Part shown: in pieces, positions 1 to 5,388 of the stretch
Numbering within the stretch: the first letter of the stretch is position 1
How the letters are laid out: the number at the start of each line of letters is the position of its first letter
Origin: Paracoccaceae bacterium
GTDB lineage: Bacteria; Pseudomonadota; Alphaproteobacteria; Rhodobacterales; Rhodobacteraceae
Assembly: GCA_003565055.1 (NCBI GenBank)
Contig: PXDM01000540.1
Coordinates: forward strand, 1-5,388
DNA: 5,388 bases
Reading direction: 5' to 3'
Notes under the pieces: generated by a model
The model's database searches: none
Seen by the model: the letters and a program-made list of their open reading frames with translations, nothing else
Told to the model about the DNA's origin: nothing
Translations under genes and position numbers: made by a program

Positions 1-264
1 CTGCCGCGCATCGGCAGGGGGCAAACCCCGGTCATCTTGAAAGACGCGGGTGAGATGTTCGGGCGTGACCGCCGGTATGATCTGCTGTTATCCTCCGGTC
101 AGATTGTTGAAAACGTGGCGTTTCACGGCATGGTCACGGCCGAAGATCACGAGCTTTGGTCGCTCCGTGGCCTGGCGGCATTCAATCGCTCTGATGGCGG
201 CCGGGTTTTCGTGCGGCTGGATGCCGTGCGCGTGTTGCAAGAGAAAGTGCATTCTGATGATTGA
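1..264 (+). CDS. Hypothetical beta-rich protein, open at the left edge
   Basis: The reading frame is open from the first base of the window to a TGA at 262-264, giving 87 codons. The true start may be outside the window. Internal candidates are TTG at 37 and ATG at 55, neither with a clear ribosome binding site; the ATG at 55 would give 70 residues. The visible protein alternates hydrophobic and polar residues, as in short beta strands: RRYDLLLSSGQIVENVAFHG, then a stretch around ELWSLRGL, then RVFVRLDAVRVLQE, ending in an acidic HSDD tail. This fits a small beta-barrel or the end of a larger protein. I do not recognise a family. The stop overlaps the next gene's start in ATGATTGA (257-264), so the two are very likely translated together. 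It could be the C-terminal part of a secreted toxin or another cassette protein; the sequence does not decide. Confidence 0.6.
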   Translation: MPRIGRGQTPVILKDAGEMFGRDRRYDLLLSSGQIVENVAFHGMVTAEDHELWSLRGLAAFNRSDGGRVFVRLDAVRVLQEKVHSDD

Positions 265-1126
265 ACATTTCATTTACGGCACGCGGACAAAGGTCAAGGC
301 CCTGCGCGCAGCCCTGCCCGATGGGCTGACCAGCCGCGACATCAGCGGTGGGCTTGTCCTGCGCGAAGAGCTTGACGCGGAAGACGACTTTGATGATGCC
401 ATCGCACGGATCGAAGCCCTCGCCGCGGCCCATGGCGTCGACTATGACGGGCATGGGGAATGGCTAGGCGAAGACCCCGAGGACGGCGGCAAGGGGCTTG
501 ATATCCTGTCCCAGAGATTCACCAAGCGCACTGGTATCAAGCCCGGTCACGGCTTTGCTTTCGATTTGCCCGATGGGCGGTTCGGCCATGCGATTTATGT
601 CGGCAGTAACCGGATGGGCAATGTGCTTCTCGATATCAGCACGCTGGTCACAGATCAGCCCGCGAGCCCGGATCAGCTGCGTGCGGCGCCGAGGCGCTAT
701 CGCCAGCCGATCCTTGTCTGGCATACGCCCTTCACCGTGTGCCCGCTTGCGCAGAGCGTGGCGCTGGTCGATTTGCCTTGCGAGATCGGCTTTCGGTGTA
801 GCTTTTGGAACCCTGAACCGGATATGCCGGACAAACTTGAGCGCCGTTTTGGCGTGACTACCCCAAACACGCCAGAGGGCTGGAATACTGTGCTCATGGC
901 GATGGCCGAATTGGGTGAGCGCCTGCCCGGAGTGGAAGGCTATTCGCTCTGGACAGCCCGTGTCAGCCGGACGGGCGTCTTGAAGCTCATTGATGATTAT
1001 ACCCTCCACCCTTATACGCAGGGCGGTCGCTGGCCCATGCCCTGGCAGCCCGGTCGCATGGACGAAATCATGGCGATCCTGATTGGCGCGACCGATAGAA
1101 TTGCGCTGAGCGATCAAGTGGAATGA
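257..1126 (+). CDS. RraB-like / Imm26-like two-domain protein, putative immunity protein
   Basis: This 289-residue protein appears to have two parts. Residues 1-71 resemble the RraB (RNase E inhibitor) fold family: an opening EHFIYG strand, a central GGLVLREELD strand, a helix (FDDAIARIEALAAAHG) and the closing YDGHGEW motif, similar to the YDGW seen in that family. Residues about 90-180 resemble the Imm26 immunity family: IKPGHGFAFDLPDGRFGHAIYV, then LLDISTL and a RYRQPILVWHTPF strand. The remainder (about 185-289) has a helix around WNTVLMAMAEL and an aromatic GGRWPMPWQPGR segment that I cannot assign. There is no signal peptide or membrane segment, so it should be cytoplasmic. I chose ATG 257 because it overlaps the previous stop and everything conserved lies after it; in-frame codons back to ATG 50 merely run antiphase to the upstream gene. 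Family placement is from recalled motifs, so the immunity role is inferred. Confidence 0.75.
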   Translation: MIEHFIYGTRTKVKALRAALPDGLTSRDISGGLVLREELDAEDDFDDAIARIEALAAAHGVDYDGHGEWLGEDPEDGGKGLDILSQRFTKRTGIKPGHGFAFDLPDGRFGHAIYVGSNRMGNVLLDISTLVTDQPASPDQLRAAPRRYRQPILVWHTPFTVCPLAQSVALVDLPCEIGFRCSFWNPEPDMPDKLERRFGVTTPNTPEGWNTVLMAMAELGERLPGVEGYSLWTARVSRTGVLKLIDDYTLHPYTQGGRWPMPWQPGRMDEIMAILIGATDRIALSDQVE

Positions 1127-1350
1127 GCACTCTGGACAGCAAAATCTCGCGCTTTCTACTGGGCCTCGGGGTCGTCGTGGTCCTGACGGGGCTTCTCACC
1201 GGGGTCATTCTCTTCGGCCTTGCCCGGCTGATTCCCCTGCCAGAAGACAGCCTTGGCCGCGACCTGCGCAATGGGCTGGGGATGGCCATCGCTATCGTCC
1301 TCGGCCTGCGCGTCAGCCGCTGGTTTGAACGACATTGGCGCGGGGAATGA
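1123..1350 (+). CDS. Small two-helix inner-membrane protein
   Basis: This 75-residue protein has two predicted membrane helices, at about residues 11-33 (rich in L, V and G, ending FGLARLIPL) and 49-66 (GLGMAIAIVLGL). They are joined by a short polar loop, EDSLGRDLRN. The C-terminus is basic and aromatic (RVSRWFERHWRGE), so both ends probably face the cytoplasm with the loop in the periplasm. The start overlaps the previous stop as ATGA (1123-1126), which implies translational coupling to the two-domain protein. No enzymatic motif is present and I do not recognise a family. In a cassette of putative immunity genes it could be a membrane-located immunity protein, for example against a pore-forming toxin, but that rests on context alone. 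The coupling and clean hydrophobic pattern make it a real gene with good probability. Confidence 0.7.
   Translation: MSTLDSKISRFLLGLGVVVVLTGLLTGVILFGLARLIPLPEDSLGRDLRNGLGMAIAIVLGLRVSRWFERHWRGE
1342..1346 (+). promoter_or_regulatory. Ribosome binding site of the 70-aa gene
   Basis: GGGGA lies 8 bases before the ATG at 1355 and inside the last codons of the membrane-protein gene. It decides the start of the next gene: the same frame is open much further upstream, but only this ATG has a well-placed site. Confidence 0.5.
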
Positions 1351-1354
1351 TGCG

Positions 1355-1567
1355 ATGTGTACCTTCATTACGCTGCTGACTGTGCTCGGCCAAGGGCTGG
1401 GATCGTCGCAGCTGGGTCTGATGCACCACTTCCGCAACCGCGACGCTGGGCCTGCCCCCGATGCGGTCGCGCGCCGCGATGCGGGGCCGGTCGCAGAGGC
1501 TGCGGAGATGCTGGTGCGCATGCCGGACGGGATTATCCATGATTTCCATATCCCGGCGCGCAGATGA
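1355..1567 (+). CDS. Small hypothetical protein (MCTFITLL start)
   Basis: This 70-residue protein begins MCTFITLLTVLGQG and ends PDGIIHDFHIPARR. It starts 4 bases after the preceding TGA, behind a GGGGA site, and its TGA overlaps the next ATG as ATGA (1564-1567). Those boundaries support a short gene rather than the longer frame that begins at 1253 inside its neighbour. The MCTFITL opening recalls short hypothetical proteins that begin MCTFIT or MCTFVT, but I cannot name a family with confidence. The middle holds a rough internal repeat, RDAGPAPDAVAR followed by RDAGPVAEAAEM (residues about 29-52). There is no signal peptide with a cleavage site and no full membrane helix. The likely role is unknown; it sits in the putative immunity cassette. 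Shortness and weak similarity limit certainty, though the spacing is hard to explain otherwise. Confidence 0.6.
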   Translation: MCTFITLLTVLGQGLGSSQLGLMHHFRNRDAGPAPDAVARRDAGPVAEAAEMLVRMPDGIIHDFHIPARR

Positions 1568-1863
1568 ACAGGCCCGATATGCGCCATCTGCTGCCCGCTC
1601 TGCGCGACATCGGCTTTCACCTTTGGGATCCGCTGGGCCTGTGCGCGGCATGGCAGGAGGGCGAAGCCATGGCGGATGAGTATGACGGCTATCTGATGCG
1701 CGCCTATTCGGCTGCTGTGAATGGCAAAGAACGCGAGGTGATTTGCGCCGTCCTGCGTCAGGCCGAGGCCGCCATGGGCCTGCCCGACGCTGGCACGACT
1801 GACCGCCACATGACAGTTGCGCAGGCGGTTCTGGGTCTGGCGGAGGACGATCTATCCAGATGA
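1564..1863 (+). CDS. Small protein with WDPLG and DEYDGYL motifs, possible immunity-associated family
   Basis: This 99-residue, mostly helical, soluble protein has WDPLGL at residues 21-26, DEYDGYLMRAY at 38-48 and a helix ending in AAMGLPDAG at about 69-77. The order (a helix, then WDP-G, then DEYD-Y, a charged helix and MGL) recalls a family of roughly 90-100-residue proteins of unknown function often found beside toxin-immunity genes; the resemblance is remembered, not searched. The ATG at 1564 overlaps the previous stop (ATGA), which favours it over ATG 1579. No ribosome binding site is visible, so expression probably depends on coupling. It is the last gene of the + strand string, and its final 12 bases overlap the end of the convergent membrane-protein gene. 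Confidence 0.7.
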   Translation: MNRPDMRHLLPALRDIGFHLWDPLGLCAAWQEGEAMADEYDGYLMRAYSAAVNGKEREVICAVLRQAEAAMGLPDAGTTDRHMTVAQAVLGLAEDDLSR

Positions 1864-2691
1864 TGCTCCGTCATCGCGCAGAGGGCGTCCGTGATACAGA
1901 TGCTCGTAGAGCAGGGTCAGGATGGCAATTCCGACAATGGCAGGTCCGAACCATGCGAGGTTCTCGACCAGATAGGCCAGCCGGGCGTCAAGCGCTGCGA
2001 AGCCTGCGCCCAAAAGCTCGACTCCCATGAACAGCCCCCCTTCGCACGCTGCGGTGACCCACAAGCCAGCCGCCAGCGGGCGGGTTTCAAACCAGCTGTC
2101 GAAGATCGAGCCTTTTTGACCGATGGCGGCTTCTGGCAGCGCAAGGCTGAGGCGCATGATAGCCCAGCCTGCGATGATGCTGATCGCGGCACCAAAGAAC
2201 AACCATGATACCGGAAGGCGCGCATCGTCCTGATGCTGGGCGAAATCGACAGACGTGAGCGCGGTGATCGCAACTCCGAAGACCAGGATTACTGGCAACA
2301 CCACCAAAATCGTGGCTCCTGCCAGCTTCCTCAGATAGGCCAAGGGCTGACGCAGCCCCAAGGGTGCGATTGGCCCAACCCCATGCGCGGCCAGAACATG
2401 ACGGTGCCACAGGATGGCGATTGTGATCAGGCTTGAGATCCAAACTGCCCAGATGGTCAGGATCTGTGGCAGTGACGCCCCGTTTTCAGGCGCTCCGACA
2501 TAGGGATCATTCGTATGCCATTGCAGCGGGCCGCGCGTGATTTCACCCATGACCTGCACGCGTATCCATGTATCGATGGCAAAGGCCAGCAGATAGATCG
2601 GCAGGCAGACCCGCAGCGCGAAACCGCGATACTGCCAGACCAGCGCCAGGGCGCGCAAGAAGATGACAGCACCGGTTTTTGCCTGTATCAT
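1852..2691 (-). CDS. Six-helix inner-membrane protein of unknown function
   Basis: This 279-residue protein has about six hydrophobic segments, at residues 24-42, 76-95, 124-146, 159-180, 207-230 and 245-263. It has no signal peptide and no enzymatic motif. Visible landmarks are AILWHRHVLAAHG after the second helix, RQPLAYLRKLAG before the third, and MRLSLALPEAAIG leading to SIFDSWFETR before the fifth. The WHR-hvL and R-SLALP-AA-G patterns recall an uncharacterised membrane-protein family common in Rhodobacteraceae, but I cannot attach a function. I chose ATG at 2691 because it follows the M16 stop by 1 base and has AAGGA at 8 bases; the frame extends to 2748 only by running into the M16 gene. 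It is probably co-transcribed with the M16 pair and may anchor or regulate it, which is inference. It ends within the convergent gene. Confidence 0.8.
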   Translation of the reverse strand: MIQAKTGAVIFLRALALVWQYRGFALRVCLPIYLLAFAIDTWIRVQVMGEITRGPLQWHTNDPYVGAPENGASLPQILTIWAVWISSLITIAILWHRHVLAAHGVGPIAPLGLRQPLAYLRKLAGATILVVLPVILVFGVAITALTSVDFAQHQDDARLPVSWLFFGAAISIIAGWAIMRLSLALPEAAIGQKGSIFDSWFETRPLAAGLWVTAACEGGLFMGVELLGAGFAALDARLAYLVENLAWFGPAIVGIAILTLLYEHLYHGRPLRDDGASSG

Positions 2692-2692
2692 C

Positions 2693-4051
2693 TCAGCAAT
2701 CCTTCGCGTCTTCCGGACGGGTGATGACACAAGCGCCGGACAGGGCATCTGCGTCAGGCGATACGGCCATGATCACGAAATCCTGCGCTTGTGGCCAGTG
2801 GCCTTGCAGGCGGTTGCGCAAGTCGGTGGCGGTCAAGGCGTCGAGCATGTCGATGATATTCAGCGAATGGCCTGTGGGGAAGCCGTCAAGCATGGTTTCA
2901 AGCTCGGCCATGCCCAAGTCGATCACATAGTCAAAATTGCTCTCGAACGCTTGCCGCCAAGGCGCCTTGCGGTCTTTGATGTCCCCATCGGGGCCTGTGT
3001 CGCGAAAGCCCGCATAGGCATCGCGCACCACATCCACGGCATCGGCCAGTTTCGCGGCCTCCAGCGCGCCAGTCATGAGAAGGAAGCGATTTCCGCGCGT
3101 GTAATTGCCCAGTCCGGCGTTGAAACTGTAGCTGGCGCGCAGTCCATCGCGCACAGAGGCAAACAGCACGCTATCCTCACCGCCGCCAAGCGCCGTCATA
3201 AGGATCAGGTCTTCCAGATCCCCGCCCATGCGCGTGGCAGGCAGGGGAGCGATGAAACTCAGATGTGCCTCGGTCGCATCCGGCAGATGCAACAGGATCT
3301 TGCGTGGGCGATAATCGAGCACGATCTCTTGCGTCTGTGAATTGCCTTCCGGCATCCCCATGAGCAGCGCGTCAAGCCCTGCGCCCGCCTGTTCGGGCGT
3401 GATGTCGCCCGTGATCACCACAGACTCGGGCCGGGCCGTGACTGTCGCGCTGTGCCATGTGCGCAGATCCTCTAGCGACAGGGTTGCGAAGGCGTCTGGG
3501 TCATCGAGCGACAACATGGCGCGCAGCGGGTGATCCCCGATGATCGCCCAACGCAGCGCATCAAACCCCTGCTGAATGGGCTGGGATTGCGCCTCTGCGA
3601 TGTTCTGGGCGAAGCCTGTGCGAATGCGGTCAAACCAATCGGGGTCAAAGCTGGGCTGTGTCAGATGGGCATTGGCGATGGCAATCGCCTCGGGCCAGTC
3701 ACCTTTCTTGGCGGCAAGCATGCCGTAAAGATGGTCAGCCGTGACAGGCAATTCGCCATTGGCATCCATGTCGGCGAAACGCTCAACGACCTCACCTGCC
3801 GGATAGCCCTCGGCCCCGCCAGCCAGGATAAGCTGCGCCCCGATATAGGCTGTGGCCGGGTTGCGGCCCTCGGCCCAGACCCAGTCATTGGGCCATGCGG
3901 CCAGAATCGCGGCATAATCATTGCCCGGCATCTGAACCAGCCGATAGGGCGTGCCATTCGGGCTGATCTGATCTGACGCAACAGGCGTCTTGTCGCCCTC
4001 GCAAAAGGACAGTCCAAGAACAAGCGGAAGGGCAAGGGCAAAACGGATCAT
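2693..4051 (-). CDS. M16-family peptidase-like protein, non-catalytic partner, exported
   Basis: This 452-residue protein has the length and layout of a two-domain M16B subunit. Where active members have HXXEH, it reads AYIGAQLIL (residues 68-76), so both histidines and the glutamate are lost. The family fold is still apparent: VVITGDI (211-217) closes the first domain, and LRASYSF (304-310) supplies the arginine and tyrosine typical of the second domain, which in heterodimers complete the active site of the partner. The N-terminus MIRFALALPLVLGLSFC looks like an export signal; cysteine 17 sits at a lipoprotein-like position, but phenylalanine before it is not a normal lipobox residue. Two further cysteines lie at 441 and 452, the last residue. 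Its start overlaps the catalytic partner's stop (ATGA) and has a strong AAAGGAG site 8 bases upstream. It should act in the periplasm as a regulatory or substrate-binding half. Confidence 0.88.
   Translation of the reverse strand: MIRFALALPLVLGLSFCEGDKTPVASDQISPNGTPYRLVQMPGNDYAAILAAWPNDWVWAEGRNPATAYIGAQLILAGGAEGYPAGEVVERFADMDANGELPVTADHLYGMLAAKKGDWPEAIAIANAHLTQPSFDPDWFDRIRTGFAQNIAEAQSQPIQQGFDALRWAIIGDHPLRAMLSLDDPDAFATLSLEDLRTWHSATVTARPESVVITGDITPEQAGAGLDALLMGMPEGNSQTQEIVLDYRPRKILLHLPDATEAHLSFIAPLPATRMGGDLEDLILMTALGGGEDSVLFASVRDGLRASYSFNAGLGNYTRGNRFLLMTGALEAAKLADAVDVVRDAYAGFRDTGPDGDIKDRKAPWRQAFESNFDYVIDLGMAELETMLDGFPTGHSLNIIDMLDALTATDLRNRLQGHWPQAQDFVIMAVSPDADALSGACVITRPEDAKDC
2700..2704 (-). 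promoter_or_regulatory. Ribosome binding site of the membrane-protein gene
   Basis: AAGGA on the minus strand lies 8 bases before the ATG at 2691, inside the final codons of the M16-like gene. It supports 2691 rather than 2748 as the start. Confidence 0.6.
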
Positions 4052-5346
4052 TCGAGAGGCTCCTTTGGGGCAATGAAGGCAATGGCCGTGCGGCCGGGGT
4101 GCGACAGGCTGGCCAGCAGCGCATTCAGACTGTCATGGGTGATCTGTGGCGCGAGCGCGCGCAAGGCCCGCGCTGATTGCGGCTCTTGCAACTCCAGCAC
4201 GCGGCGCAAGGTATGATCGGCGATCCAGCGCGCGGATTTGCGGGGGTCCGCGCGATCGGGCCAATACCGATCCATCCGTGCCGTGACACGCTCAAAGGTC
4301 TGGGACGGTATGCCACTTGCGGCGATGGTGGACAGGCTGTCCTCGAAGGCGCTGCGCAATTGCGGCAGGCTGACGCCCGCATCGGGGCTGGCCTGAAAGC
4401 GCAACTCGATATGCTGGGAGTCTATCGGATAGAGATCGATCCGGAAGCTGCGCGCGATGCGGGCATCAAAGCGCAATGGCCCCGCAAGCCCGCCCGGCAG
4501 ATTAGTGTCGAGCATGGCGCGCAGATGGTCCAGCCGCGCTTCCAGCAGATCGATCTGCATGGGCGCGTCAAGCGCCACCACCCGCCGCCAGATCATGCGC
4601 GGCGCGGCTGTGTCATCGGGGAAATCCACCAGATGTGTGACCTCTGGCCCCATCTGATAGCGAGATGTCACAGGGTCCGAATGCTCGCGCTCCAACCGCA
4701 AGCCCATCAGCGCGCGCCAGACCTGCAAGCGCCCGACATCGCCACGAAAGATGATGACGGCGTTTTCGGGGCGATGCGTCGCGCGGTGCCAGGCGCGCGC
4801 GGCGTCATAATCCAGCGCATCAATCTGCGCAGGCGTCCCGATGATCGAAGGGGCCAGGAGCGTGCCCTCATGCAGCACGGCCGAGAGCGCCTCATCCGCG
4901 CGGCGGCTGATATTTTGGGCGATCATGGCCTGATATTCGCGCTGAATGATCTCGCGCTCTTCCTCGGCAAAGCGCGCATCGAGCGTGATCGGATCGAACA
5001 CCAGCGCCAGCGTTGCGGTCAGGGCGGGCAGGTCTTCGGGCTTGCCCGACAGGCTGTAGAACACCGCGCGGTGGCCGGTCCATGCGCCCGAATGCCGGTC
5101 CGGCCCGCGCGCCTCTTCGCCAATGGCGCTGTACCAGGCCAGATGCTCGGCGTAATGGGCCAGCCCCACCTGCTCATCGGGGTCAAAGGGGCGCGCGATG
5201 CGCAAGATCACCTCGGCGCGGCCTTTCGTGTCTGTGGAGGTGATGTGGTAGCTGATGGTGCGCAGGGGGTGCGTGACATGCCATGCACCGGCCCCTATGG
5301 CGCAGAGTATAAGCGCAAAAACACTCAGCTTCTTGAAAAAGGTCAT
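4048..5346 (-). CDS. M16-family zinc metallopeptidase, catalytic partner, exported
   Basis: This protein of 432 residues (from ATG 5346) is a bacterial M16B-type peptidase. The zinc motif is HYAEH at residues 64-68 within VGLAHYAEHLAW. The third ligand is most likely glutamate 137 in QREYQ, with glutamate 130 seven residues earlier, matching the E-x6-E spacing of processing peptidases; the distance from HXXEH is a little shorter than usual. The first domain closes with NAVIIFRGDVG (about 195-205). The N-terminus MTFFKKLSVFALILCAIGAGAW is a signal peptide or uncleaved anchor, so the active site should be periplasmic. ATG 5346 has only a weak GGA 7 bases upstream; ATG 5358 adds MDFP, has no visible site, and remains possible. 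The family degrades or processes peptides up to a few kDa. It overlaps the non-catalytic M16 gene by 4 bases, so a heterodimer is likely. Confidence 0.88.
   Translation of the reverse strand: MTFFKKLSVFALILCAIGAGAWHVTHPLRTISYHITSTDTKGRAEVILRIARPFDPDEQVGLAHYAEHLAWYSAIGEEARGPDRHSGAWTGHRAVFYSLSGKPEDLPALTATLALVFDPITLDARFAEEEREIIQREYQAMIAQNISRRADEALSAVLHEGTLLAPSIIGTPAQIDALDYDAARAWHRATHRPENAVIIFRGDVGRLQVWRALMGLRLEREHSDPVTSRYQMGPEVTHLVDFPDDTAAPRMIWRRVVALDAPMQIDLLEARLDHLRAMLDTNLPGGLAGPLRFDARIARSFRIDLYPIDSQHIELRFQASPDAGVSLPQLRSAFEDSLSTIAASGIPSQTFERVTARMDRYWPDRADPRKSARWIADHTLRRVLELQEPQSARALRALAPQITHDSLNALLASLSHPGRTAIAFIAPKEPLE
4060..4066 (-). promoter_or_regulatory. Strong ribosome binding site of the second M16 gene
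   Basis: AAAGGAG on the minus strand lies 8 bases before the ATG at 4051 and within the last codons of the catalytic M16 gene. It is the strongest such site in the window. With the ATGA overlap it suggests that the second subunit is made at least as efficiently as the first. Confidence 0.75.
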
Positions 5347-5365
5347 TGGGAAATCCATTAATCGG

Positions 5366-5388
5366 TCAGTCGTCAGGAACAGCTTCGA
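5366..5388 (-). CDS. Possible C-terminal end of an upstream gene, cut by the window edge
   Basis: On the minus strand one frame reads EAVPDD and then TGA at 5368-5366, 7 bases before ATG 5358 and 19 before ATG 5346. A short acidic tail ending just ahead of the M16 start would fit the tight packing of this operon. Only six codons are visible, so this is a suggestion. If true, the M16 promoter lies further upstream. Confidence 0.2.

Noticed and set aside
1..29. Two small inverted repeats at the left edge: CTGCC/GGCAG (1-5 with 13-17) and GGGG/CCCC (17-29)
   Set aside because: Both stems are only 4-5 bases, lie inside an open coding frame and lack a T-run, so neither a terminator nor a riboswitch can be argued.
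50..256. N-terminal extension of the two-domain protein back to position 50
   Set aside because: The extension has many W, C and R residues, runs out of phase through the upstream gene and precedes the RraB-like opening strand. ATG 257 overlaps the previous stop and fits better.
464..1117. 217-codon minus-strand frame opposite the two-domain gene
   Set aside because: It is a mirror of the real gene, is rich in R, H and A, and has no start context or motif.
1156..1809. 217-codon minus-strand frame spanning three small + strand genes
   Set aside because: The + strand has a coherent series of overlapping genes with matching starts and stops, while this frame gives a low-complexity translation without a recognisable domain.
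2663..3340. 225-codon + strand frame opposite the second M16 gene
   Set aside because: It is a shadow of the M16-like coding sequence; no ribosome binding site or motif supports it.
4177..5361. Open frame of 394 codons on the + strand, opposite the catalytic M16 gene
   Set aside because: The opposite strand encodes a clear M16 peptidase with HXXEH. Long antisense frames are common in GC-rich DNA, and this translation is rich in R, G, Q and A with no recognisable motif.
5347..5388. Extension of the catalytic M16 frame to the right edge
   Set aside because: The frame is open, but the signal peptide begins at MTFFKK and an exported protein would not be expected to have a long additional N-terminus. 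Only 14 codons are available to judge.

Overview
This window is a compact, GC-rich (roughly 60%) piece of bacterial chromosome with almost no non-coding DNA. Gene starts sit on or beside the preceding stops. The base composition and protein style suggest an alphaproteobacterium, probably of the Rhodobacteraceae/Roseobacter type; this is an impression, not a demonstrated assignment.

Two convergent gene strings meet near 1852-1863. The left string, on the + strand at 1-1863, has five small genes in tight translational coupling: a left-truncated gene for a beta-rich protein of unknown function (to 264), a 289-aa protein that looks like an RraB-type domain followed by an Imm26-like domain (257-1126), a 75-aa two-helix membrane protein (1123-1350), a 70-aa protein starting MCTFITLL (1355-1567), and a 99-aa protein with WDPLG and DEYDGYL motifs (1564-1863). 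Short, unrelated, overlapping genes with an Imm26-like member suggest an accessory immunity-gene cassette of the kind found downstream of polymorphic or contact-dependent toxins. No toxin is visible; it may lie left of the window, or these may be orphan immunity genes.

The right string, on the - strand and reading right to left, is a tandem pair of M16-family (insulinase/processing-peptidase type) proteins followed by a six-helix membrane protein. The first M16 gene (4048-5346) keeps the HXXEH zinc motif and downstream glutamates and should be the catalytic partner. The second (2693-4051) overlaps it by 4 bases, has lost all HXXEH residues, and carries the R/Y motif expected in the second M16 domain, so it should be the non-catalytic partner. 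Both begin with export-type N-termini, so the expected product is a periplasmic, possibly membrane-anchored, M16 heterodimer. The membrane-protein gene (1852-2691) starts 1 base after the second M16 stop, behind its own AAGGA site, and is presumably co-transcribed. Its last 12 bases overlap the end of the left string, leaving no room for an intergenic terminator between the two operons.

No tRNA, rRNA, CRISPR array, insertion sequence or convincing promoter was seen. The promoters of both operons must lie outside the window or inside upstream coding sequence.
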